NCBI RefSeq assembly: GCF_014274465.1
Contig: NZ_CP060394.1
Span: forward strand, 2,852,001 to 2,916,000
Length of the DNA stretch: 64,000 bases
From: Alloacidobacterium dinghuense
GTDB lineage: Bacteria > Acidobacteriota > Terriglobia > Terriglobales > Acidobacteriaceae
Reading direction: 5' to 3'
Positions 1-6,572 of the stretch are shown one piece after another. A program made the translations under genes and the position numbers. Position 1 is the stretch's first letter, and each line of letters begins with the position of its first letter. A model generated the notes under the pieces. That model was not told the DNA's origin, made no database searches, and worked only from the letters and a program-made list of their open reading frames with translations.

Positions 1-204
1 GTGAATCAGCTGCTTGATCCAAAGCTCCGAAACCTGATGCTGAATGATGAACAGCATTTCGTCATGATGTTCGGGATTGGAAAGCGGACGCTGCTGCGCA
101 AGCAGGGCGTCCAGGCACAGATACCCCGAATAGCTCATCCGGTCATGGAAGTCGGTGTAGATGCCCGATTCGAGCGGTCTCAGATTTTTCTCAGTTGCTG
201 TCAT
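1..204 (-). CDS. kynA: Tryptophan 2,3-dioxygenase, N-terminal part (cut by window edge)
   Basis: Reading leftward from an ATG at 204, 68 codons stay open to the window edge. The translation contains [12 protein letters not shown] and [20 protein letters not shown], the characteristic N-terminal helices of haem-dependent tryptophan 2,3-dioxygenase. That enzyme opens the indole ring of L-tryptophan to N-formylkynurenine, the first step of the kynurenine pathway. The histidine of the HHDEMLF segment belongs to the substrate/haem pocket in known members. Only about a quarter of the protein is present, so the axial haem ligand cannot be checked. Its promoter should lie between 205 and about 420, shared with the divergent gene at 508. 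Confidence 0.88.
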   Translation of the reverse strand, partial: MTATEKNLRPLESGIYTDFHDRMSYSGYLCLDALLAQQRPLSNPEHHDEMLFIIQHQVSELWIKQLIH

Positions 205-421
205 CAATAGAAATTATAGGAGTCTGTATGCGGCCAAAAGAAAGCCTGGCAGCACTGCGTCCGCCAGGCCAGGGAGGCATACACCATTGAGAAAACGCAC
301 CAGTCTGCACGTACAGCGCAAGATTTGTCAATATTTCTGATACAAATTCTTTCGTCAAGACACTTTGAGCGCCTGTCCAGCCCTTCCCGGCTTCTGGCGC
401 GAGCAGCCGAGCGCATCTTTG

Positions 422-427
422 TATAAT
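422..427 (+). promoter_or_regulatory. Possible -10 box for the FHA-GAF-PP2C gene
   Basis: A perfect TATAAT lies 80 bases upstream of the chosen ATG at 508. No convincing -35 hexamer sits 16-18 bases before it (gcgagc at 17 bp), so this is only a weak promoter candidate. The rest of 205-507 shows no gene; it is the divergent spacer between kynA and the signalling gene. Confidence 0.3.
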
Positions 428-507
428 CGGCCCGTAGCAGCTTGCGAAGAATTGCCCCCACGCTGACCTTCTATCCTCGACTGCAGATTTTTTCAGGGAC
501 ATCAGAC

Positions 508-2124
508 ATGAATCACGTTCCACCGACTCATTACGAAGTGCTCGACAGCTCTCATCGGACCACCGGGATCCTCGACCACTCGCCATTTACTGTCGGACGG
601 CTGCCCGATCGAGATCTGATCCTCGAAGACGTTCACGTTTCGCGCAGGCATGCGGAAATTAGTTACGAGGACGGCGCTTTCCACGTCACCGACACGGAAA
701 GCCGCCACGGTACTTTCGTCAACGGCGTTCGTGTTCAGCGCCAGCGCCTCTCTCCTGAGGACACAGTCCATTTTGGCTCCTTGGAAGGTCCGAAATTGCG
801 TTTCGGCATTGCCGACGCCAGCTCGACCTCAACCATTCGGGAACTGCTTGTGCAGCTTCCCGCCGCGGTATCGAGCCAGACCACCGGTTTGGAGAAGCTT
901 CGTTGGTTTCTGGAGGCGGCACGGCGATTGAACGCCGTTGGGGCTGTAGATCAAATTCTCAGTTGCCTGGTCGAAACTACACTCGATCTCACGAAGGTTG
1001 AGCGCGGATACTTCTTCCTTTGCGATGAAAATGGCAAGCCACGATTCGCCGCCGGACGAAACAACAAAGGCGAATCGCTCACCGATGACTCGACGCTCTC
1101 AAGAAGCGCCATCCAGCAAGCCATCTCGTCAGCCAGCGAATTTATCGTCACCGATACCCTCAAAGCCGAAGCCGTTCTGCGTTCGGAAAGCATGATCATG
1201 CAGAACATTCGCTCGATCATCTGCATACCTCTGCGCAGCCGGCGCAAACAGGCGCCGCTTGAACGCGCAAATGGCAAAAATGATCTTCTCGGTGTTCTCT
1301 ACCTGGACAGTCGTTTGCATGCCGGCAATCTGACGCAGGTCGACAGCGAAATGTTGCGCAGTATCGCCTCGGAGGCCGCCGCCTTGATCGACAACGCCCA
1401 GCTCGTCATCGCTGAGGAACAAGCACGCCGGTACCGGGAAGAACTCGACATCGCCGCAAAGATTCAGCAGGGCCTAATGGCAGTGCAGATTCCGGATCTC
1501 CCTCATGCGAAAGTGTCGGCCCGCTCTGTGCCTTGCAAAGAAATCGGAGGCGACTTCTATGACGTTATCGTCGAAGGCGATCACATTTACCTTGTGATCG
1601 TCGATGTCTCCGGGAAAGGCATTCCCGCGGCTCTCCTGGCGTCAACGCTTCAAGGGTTGATCTATTCGCAGTTGAAGGCGGGTCACTCACTTGAGATGGT
1701 GGCCACGCTCGTCAATCAGTACATCTGCGCTAAGAATGTTGGCAGATATGCGACGCTTTGCATTCTCAAACTCAGCAAGACCGGCCAACTTGACTACATC
1801 AATTGCGGTCATCCACGGCCGATCATTTGTACCGGACAGCATGTGCAGCCTCTTCAAGCATCGAATCTGCCCGTCGGATTGATTGACGATGCAAGTTTCA
1901 GCGCGGGCACATCCGCGCTTGTGCCCGGCACGCGCGTCTTCCTGGTAACCGACGGAGTCACCGAAGCCGAAAATGCAGAGGGCGCATTTTTCGGAGATAC
2001 GCGCCTGCAGCATGCGGTCGGGTCAAGCTGCAATCTGGATGGCGTCGCGCTGGCCCTTCAGTCCTTCTGCGAAGCCACGCCGGCCACCGACGACTGCACG
2101 ATGCTGGAGTTGCTCTTTCTCTGA
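508..2124 (+). CDS. FHA-GAF-PP2C (SpoIIE/RsbU-type) serine phosphatase
   Basis: The 538-residue protein has three domains. An FHA domain (about 25-95) keeps the phosphothreonine-reading pattern GR (30-31), SRRH (45-48) and the HG and N of the HGTFVNG loop. A GAF domain follows at about 140-310. A PPM/SpoIIE phosphatase domain covers about 335-538, with GGDFYD (347-352), DVSGKGIPAAL, NCGHPRP, TDGVTEAEN and a final TDDCT motif supplying the metal-binding aspartates. Such proteins usually dephosphorylate anti-sigma-factor antagonists, with FHA giving phosphopeptide docking and GAF a ligand or redox input. An in-frame TTG at 442 would add 22 residues, but they resemble no domain, so the ATG at 508 is preferred. 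No anti-sigma partner gene is adjacent. Confidence 0.85.
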   Translation: MNHVPPTHYEVLDSSHRTTGILDHSPFTVGRLPDRDLILEDVHVSRRHAEISYEDGAFHVTDTESRHGTFVNGVRVQRQRLSPEDTVHFGSLEGPKLRFGIADASSTSTIRELLVQLPAAVSSQTTGLEKLRWFLEAARRLNAVGAVDQILSCLVETTLDLTKVERGYFFLCDENGKPRFAAGRNNKGESLTDDSTLSRSAIQQAISSASEFIVTDTLKAEAVLRSESMIMQNIRSIICIPLRSRRKQAPLERANGKNDLLGVLYLDSRLHAGNLTQVDSEMLRSIASEAAALIDNAQLVIAEEQARRYREELDIAAKIQQGLMAVQIPDLPHAKVSARSVPCKEIGGDFYDVIVEGDHIYLVIVDVSGKGIPAALLASTLQGLIYSQLKAGHSLEMVATLVNQYICAKNVGRYATLCILKLSKTGQLDYINCGHPRPIICTGQHVQPLQASNLPVGLIDDASFSAGTSALVPGTRVFLVTDGVTEAENAEGAFFGDTRLQHAVGSSCNLDGVALALQSFCEATPATDDCTMLELLFL

Positions 2125-2140
2125 GTGATATGTTGTGCTC

Positions 2141-2923
2141 ATGCATACATCTGCATGGATCCTGACCTTGTGCTTCGTTTGTTCCGCGCCGGGCATCACC
2201 CAGACACAATCTGCAATCTCGGCAAAGGATGACCCGGCTGCGCAGGCCGTTCTTAGTCTCGAACTTTGGCGCGAAAGCCGCATCTCCACATTCATGAATG
2301 ATTTCGGTGAACTCAATCGGTATCGCGAAGCTGACGCGCAGCTAAAGTCTCCTTTCTCCGGCGAAAATCGGGTTGTTTTTTTTGGCGACTCCATTACCGA
2401 CGCGTGGAAGCTTGATACATATTTCCCAGGCAAGGGGTACATCAATCGCGGAATTGGCGGCCAGACAACCCCGCAGATGTTGATTCGCTTTCGCCAGGAC
2501 GTCATCGACCTTTCGCCGAAGATCGTCGTCATCCTTGCCGGAACAAATGATATTGCCGGCAACACAGGTCCAATGACAGTCGAACAGATTGAGGCAAATT
2601 ATGCTTCGCTGGCCGAATTGGCTCGCCAGCATTCCATTCGCGTCATCTTTTCATCGGTCACACCGATTCATAATTATGTGGCTCAACGGCAAACGATGTT
2701 CCTGCAGCGCTCGCCGGAAAAAATCCTGGAACTGAATCAGTGGCTGCGCAAGTACTGCGAGCAAAACAAGCTTATTTATCTCGACTATTACAGCGCCATG
2801 GTAGATAGCCACGGCATGATGAAAGCGGACCTCGCCGATGACGGGCTGCACCCGAATGACGCCGGATATCGCGTAATGGCACCGCTTGCCGAATCAGCAA
2901 TCACCAGAGCTTTAGCCCAATAG
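2141..2923 (+). CDS. Secreted GDSL/SGNH-family esterase
   Basis: This 260-residue protein begins with a short hydrophobic signal peptide (about 1-20). It carries all SGNH blocks: FGDSIT with nucleophile Ser84, GIGGQTT with the oxyanion glycine, AGTNDIAG with Asn136, and DGLHPNDAGY with the catalytic pair Asp234/His237. The fold matches the lysophospholipase L1 / platelet-activating-factor acetylhydrolase branch. Expected role: hydrolysis of acyl or acetyl esters, perhaps on polysaccharides, outside the cytoplasm. A GTG two codons upstream (2135) is an alternative start. It lies 16 bases after the phosphatase gene and 5 bases before the acetyltransferase gene, so the three probably share a transcript. 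The substrate cannot be read from sequence. Confidence 0.85.
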   Translation: MHTSAWILTLCFVCSAPGITQTQSAISAKDDPAAQAVLSLELWRESRISTFMNDFGELNRYREADAQLKSPFSGENRVVFFGDSITDAWKLDTYFPGKGYINRGIGGQTTPQMLIRFRQDVIDLSPKIVVILAGTNDIAGNTGPMTVEQIEANYASLAELARQHSIRVIFSSVTPIHNYVAQRQTMFLQRSPEKILELNQWLRKYCEQNKLIYLDYYSAMVDSHGMMKADLADDGLHPNDAGYRVMAPLAESAITRALAQ

Positions 2924-2928
2924 CTGCC

Positions 2929-3417
2929 ATGGAACTGAAGACAGCAACAACAGCCGACATTCCCTTCATTGTCGAAGTCGAACACCCACCGGCGTTGCGC
3001 GACTACATCGGTCAATGGACGAATGAAGAACACACGGCAGCCATGCGCGATCGGGATACACTCTACCTGATCGCGACAGACGAAAACGGAAAGCAGCTTG
3101 GTTACATCATCCTCCGTGGACTTCAGTCAGAGCATCGCAATTTTGAGTTGAAACGCGTGGTAATGCGATCCCCCGGCGAAGGTCACGGCAAGAGAGTTTT
3201 GCAGCTTTTGCTGAAGAAAGTATTCGAAGAACTCGGCGCGCATCGTCTATGGCTCGACGTCTTCGAATCAAACTCACGCGCCCAGCATGTATACCGCACT
3301 CTGGGCTTCCAACAAGACGGCATCTTTCGCGAAGCGATATACCGCGACGGTAAATACCATTCCCTCTTCTTAATGTCGGTGTTGGACCGTGAGTATCAGG
3401 GAAATACGAAGGACTGA
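2929..3417 (+). CDS. GNAT-family N-acetyltransferase (RimJ/RimL-like)
   Basis: The 162-residue protein shows the GNAT order: a strand and loop with IILRGLQ, then FELKRVVMRSPGEGHGKRVLQ, where the R/Q-x-x-G-x-G/A acetyl-CoA pyrophosphate loop is represented by PGEGHGK. It ends with LWLDVFESNSRAQHVYRTLGF, the typical motif B end with N-x-R-A and the Tyr of the next helix. Closest in pattern to acetyltransferases acting on protein N-termini, amino acids or aminoglycosides; the substrate is not predictable. It follows the esterase gene after 5 bases and is probably co-transcribed. Confidence 0.8.
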   Translation: MELKTATTADIPFIVEVEHPPALRDYIGQWTNEEHTAAMRDRDTLYLIATDENGKQLGYIILRGLQSEHRNFELKRVVMRSPGEGHGKRVLQLLLKKVFEELGAHRLWLDVFESNSRAQHVYRTLGFQQDGIFREAIYRDGKYHSLFLMSVLDREYQGNTKD

Positions 3418-3537
3418 TACATATCACCGATCGTGAACGGCATGCGTTTCCATGTTTACAGGTGAGACTTCAGCTTCTGCTTATATCAACGATTACCACG
3501 TTCACTCCGCAGCATGACCGCTGTCGCCTGTCCTTCT

Positions 3538-3566
3538 TTGTGTCGAGCGTATTTGCTACCCTTAAT
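3538..3566 (+). promoter_or_regulatory. Sigma70-like promoter very close to the HAD gene start
   Basis: TTGTGT (3538-3543) and CTTAAT (3561-3566) are separated by exactly 17 bases. Transcription would start about 5-8 bases after 3566, at or just past the ATG at 3569. No Shine-Dalgarno sequence precedes that ATG, so the mRNA may be leaderless. Consensus match is moderate. Confidence 0.35.
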
Positions 3567-3568
3567 GT

Positions 3569-4282
3569 ATGAATGCACTTCCCAGGTTCGCGCCCGGACA
3601 GACATTGTTGCTCGACGCCGATGACACCCTATGGGAAAACAACATCTACTTTGAGCGCGCCATCGCTTCCTTCATCTCGTACTTGAACCATCACTCGTAC
3701 ACGCATGAAGAAGTGCGATTGGTTCTGAACGAAGTTGAACGTGAGACTGTCCGTGAGCGCGGCTACGGACTAGCTAGTTTCCGGCACTCGCTTGTTACTT
3801 GCTTCGAGCGGCTCAGTACGGAGCCCATCTCCGCCGAGAAACACGAGCGAATCGTGAGCTTCTCTCAAGCTATTAGCGAGCATGAAATCGAACTGCTGCC
3901 CGGTGTGGCTGAGGTGCTTCCAGTGCTCGCCTCGAGGCATCGCCTCATCCTGATGACAAAAGGAAATGAAGTGGAGCAGGCCGAGAAGCTTTCGCGCTCA
4001 GGGCTGGCGCATCATTTCACTTCCGTGGAGATTCCACGTGAGAAAAATCCCGACGCCTATTGCGCTGTGTGCCAAAAATACGAATTAAGGCCGCACAAAA
4101 CATGGATGATCGGCAATAGCCCTAAGTCTGATATCAATCCGGCTCTCGCAGCCGGGTTGCACGCAGTATTCATTCAGCACCCTCACACCTGGGTGCTTGA
4201 ACACGAAGTTGTGGATGTAGTCCAAAATGGCCAGTATCTGTTGGAACTTGCAGCCTTTACGGAGTTGGAAGATCGCTTCTGA
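3569..4282 (+). CDS. HAD-superfamily hydrolase
   Basis: The 237-residue protein has the four HAD motifs. Motif I is LLDADDTLW, with nucleophile Asp16 and acid/base Asp18. Motif II is the Thr of LILMTKGN. The conserved Lys is in the EIPREKNPD region, and motif IV is MIGNSPKSDINPALAAG with the Mg-binding aspartate. A helical cap lies between motifs I and II (about 25-105), as in phosphoglycolate-phosphatase-like enzymes. It probably dephosphorylates a small cytosolic metabolite; identity unknown. It is monocistronic in view, with a promoter at 3538-3566 and a gene-free stretch downstream. Confidence 0.82.
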   Translation: MNALPRFAPGQTLLLDADDTLWENNIYFERAIASFISYLNHHSYTHEEVRLVLNEVERETVRERGYGLASFRHSLVTCFERLSTEPISAEKHERIVSFSQAISEHEIELLPGVAEVLPVLASRHRLILMTKGNEVEQAEKLSRSGLAHHFTSVEIPREKNPDAYCAVCQKYELRPHKTWMIGNSPKSDINPALAAGLHAVFIQHPHTWVLEHEVVDVVQNGQYLLELAAFTELEDRF

Positions 4283-4800
4283 CGCCGCTTTTTCTTACTG
4301 CACTGCCTTTGCGAATCTGATGGCCCAAGATTACGGCCCAACAATGGAGGCACCCCCCAAAGTTGGGAAGGTATTGCCTGGGTGGGTGTAAGCCACAACA
4401 TCTTCAGGAACATCATGCCCAGTGCAAGACGACCTTCATTGCTGTCTCCGCAACAACGCTCAAAGAACAAGCATTTTTCTCCCCGAATTGATGATTGAGC
4501 TAAGTTGCGGACTCTTCTGAGAAAAAGCGCGCTATTATCGGTGAAACAACGGTTTTGTTGTTCGATTTCGGACGCAGCCATTGATAACCGGACAACCGAA
4601 AAAAATGTGCTCGCAGTGTATGGACAAAACCTTCACCACTGCGCGCCTGAAAACCTGAAGTGCTAAATGATCTCACTGACCCAGCGATTTATTAGGGCAC
4701 GCGCGCGGAACTCATCTTCGCTTTGGCTACCGATTTAACGCGATCAAAAGCCAATCGCTGAGGGATGACACTTCCGCGCTCTTCCAAACGACTGGGACGA
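4283..4800. other. Gene-free interval
   Basis: About 520 bases between two convergent genes (the HAD gene on + and merR on -). No open frame has a recognisable motif, and no clear terminator hairpin with a T-run was found. I see nothing supportable here. Confidence 0.6.
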
Positions 4801-5220
4801 TCATGAACTGGCCAAGGATTTCTTGCCACTGCTTTTTCGAAATATTCCGCGCCCACATTCATCCAGAGTGTCACAACGGCAGCACTGCATCATTCTCCGA
4901 AGCAAATGCTGCATCGTCTTGATTCGCTTCAGTTGCGACTCAAGTTCCGAGAGCTTTCTGCGTGATAGCTGTCGCCATCGCCGTGACGCCGGAACACCAT
5001 CTCGAAAACCGAAGAATAGTTGCTTGATTTCATCCAGTGTAAAGCCTGTTTGCCTTGCCCACTGTATGACGGCCAGCCGATGAACCGCCATGCTGTCATA
5101 ACGCCTCTGACCATTTATCCGCTGGGCAGGCGGAAGCACACCGATCCGTTCGTAATACCGGATCGCAGACGGTCGGATTCCAACTTGCTGCGCGACTTCG
5201 GAGACGGTGAGTTGCGCCAT
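4801..5220 (-). CDS. MerR-family transcriptional regulator with C-terminal Cys cluster
   Basis: From the ATG at 5220 the protein has 139 residues. It opens with the MerR winged helix: LTVSEVAQQVGIRPSAIRYY, then ERIGVLPPAQR and RRYDS. The two further helices of the family (HRLAVIQWARQTGFTLDEI) and the long dimer helix follow. Near the C-terminus the sequence CCRCDTLDECG carries four cysteines. Aligned to SoxR (CxxCxCx5C), the last three positions match and the first is displaced by two residues, so a metal or redox ligand site is plausible. An ATG at 5229 is an alternative start. It is divergent to the DinB-like gene and probably controls it from the dyad at 5297-5314. Confidence 0.83.
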   Translation of the reverse strand: MAQLTVSEVAQQVGIRPSAIRYYERIGVLPPAQRINGQRRYDSMAVHRLAVIQWARQTGFTLDEIKQLFFGFRDGVPASRRWRQLSRRKLSELESQLKRIKTMQHLLRRMMQCCRCDTLDECGRGIFRKSSGKKSLASS

Positions 5221-5296
5221 TTGTCGCATTTTAAAGCACGCGAATCTCGTTTGCGCTTGGAGTTGACAACAAAACAATTACAAATTGGGGATTTGC

Positions 5297-5314
5297 CTTA
5301 AAGTCAGGTTTAAG
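5297..5314. promoter_or_regulatory. Candidate MerR operator dyad
   Basis: CTTAAA (5297-5302) and TTTAAG (5309-5314) form a perfect 6-6-6 inverted repeat in the divergent spacer between the MerR-type regulator and the DinB-like gene. MerR-family operators are dyads of this size lying in the promoter spacer. A convincing -35/-10 pair around it was not identified. Confidence 0.4.
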
Positions 5315-5372
5315 TTGTACCGTCGTTTCTGTGGGCAGAGTCCTGAGCCCTGCCACGCGGGAGAAAACGCTA

Positions 5373-6014
5373 ATGAAGCAGAAACACTGCATTCTCTTAT
5401 TGTTGCTGTTGCTGGTGTATGGCACCATCGCGATGGCGCAAACAGGCAAACCTAAAGGGACCGTTTTGAAAAGTGCCGTTGACGTGCGTCAGCAAGACAG
5501 TGAAAACAACGCTCCCGTTCTTGACGCACAGCGGGAAAAAGCTGCGTTACTGATTTTTCTTAATTCTGTGCAGACACAAATCGTCTCTGCTGCAGATGCA
5601 ATGCCTGCTGTAAAGTACAGCTTTGCTCCGGCCGAGGGCGAATTCAAGGGGGTCCGTACTTTCGGTCAGCAAGTGAAACATCTGGCGACGACCAACCATA
5701 TCCTGGCAGCTGCCGCTCTTGGCGAGGAGCCGCCCGCCGATGCCGGGGACGAGCAGGGACCCGAAAATATACGAACAAAATCAGAGATTTTGGATTACCT
5801 GAACGCCTCTTTTGCCCATCTTGGTAAAGCGATTGACGCTATCGGCGATAGCAGCACAATGGTTAAATCCTCTCCGATTTCACCGTTGCCTGGCAGCAAG
5901 ACAACGCGCTTGGCGCTAACAGTCGAGGCGTTAATTCATGCATTTGACCATTACGGACAAATGGTCGAGTATCTGCGCCTGAACGGCGTGGTTCCTCCCG
6001 CGAGTAAGCCATGA
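5373..6014 (+). CDS. DinB-family protein, exported
   Basis: The ATG at 5373 is preceded by GGGAG about 10 bases upstream and gives 213 residues. It starts with a clear signal peptide (about 1-22, Leu-rich core ending at AMAQ). The mature part is a DinB four-helix bundle with the usual metal histidines in QVKHLATTNH and ALIHAFDHYGQ. DinB/YfiT proteins bind Ni or Zn and act as thiol-dependent transferases or hydrolases, often with bacillithiol or mycothiol; the role of the exported acidobacterial forms is unknown. The stop codon overlaps the next ATG (ATGA), so the two are translationally coupled. Confidence 0.8.
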   Translation: MKQKHCILLLLLLLVYGTIAMAQTGKPKGTVLKSAVDVRQQDSENNAPVLDAQREKAALLIFLNSVQTQIVSAADAMPAVKYSFAPAEGEFKGVRTFGQQVKHLATTNHILAAAALGEEPPADAGDEQGPENIRTKSEILDYLNASFAHLGKAIDAIGDSSTMVKSSPISPLPGSKTTRLALTVEALIHAFDHYGQMVEYLRLNGVVPPASKP

Positions 6015-6322
6015 AGCACGACAGAATACCAATAGCCTGCAACTTGACGAGTGAAGAATTGCGCACACGTGAAACGAACCTTCTGGCTGAGTTCAAGTCC
6101 GCAGTTACCAAAATAGAAGAACTTCCGGATGGATATGCCTTTCGCGTCCCCGGCGAGAAACGATGGCTGGATCTTGCAGCACAATTGCTGATCGCTGAGC
6201 GCGAGTGTTGTCCGTTCCTCACCTTCCAAATGACGGCTGAACCGCAGATGGGACCGATCACCATCCGAGTCACTGGTCCTGACGGTAGTAAGGAGTTCCT
6301 GAAGTCCATCCTCGTTAACTGA
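6011..6322 (+). CDS. Conserved small protein with ERECCPF motif
   Basis: This 103-residue cytosolic protein has no named function that I recognise. It contains ELPDGYAFRVPGE, then AERECCPFLTF, a paired-cysteine motif, then GPITIRVTGPDG. The same pattern (ERxCCPFLxF followed by xLxVTGPxGTKEFL) recurs in small proteins encoded near metal or mercury resistance regulators. The vicinal cysteines suggest metal or thiol chemistry. It overlaps the DinB gene by 4 bases and probably shares the MerR-controlled transcript. Confidence 0.7.
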   Translation: MKHDRIPIACNLTSEELRTRETNLLAEFKSAVTKIEELPDGYAFRVPGEKRWLDLAAQLLIAERECCPFLTFQMTAEPQMGPITIRVTGPDGSKEFLKSILVN

Positions 6323-6572
6323 GTGGAGTCCAAAGGGGCCAAAGTTGGATTTCCTTTTTTCGGTCGCAGACCGATCGCCAAGTGCGCACTTATCCAAGCG
6401 GATAATCGCAACGAGCTGGCTGAATATTTGACGAGCTATATCAACGCAACGGCGTCAACAATTGAGAGCTTAGATTCCTATTGACCGTCTATAAGAGCAG
6501 CGCTATCGACCGACTTTTCGTTTGGTAGTCGGCGTCGGTAAACGTGGCTGTCGATGAAGTGCACATGGAGAC

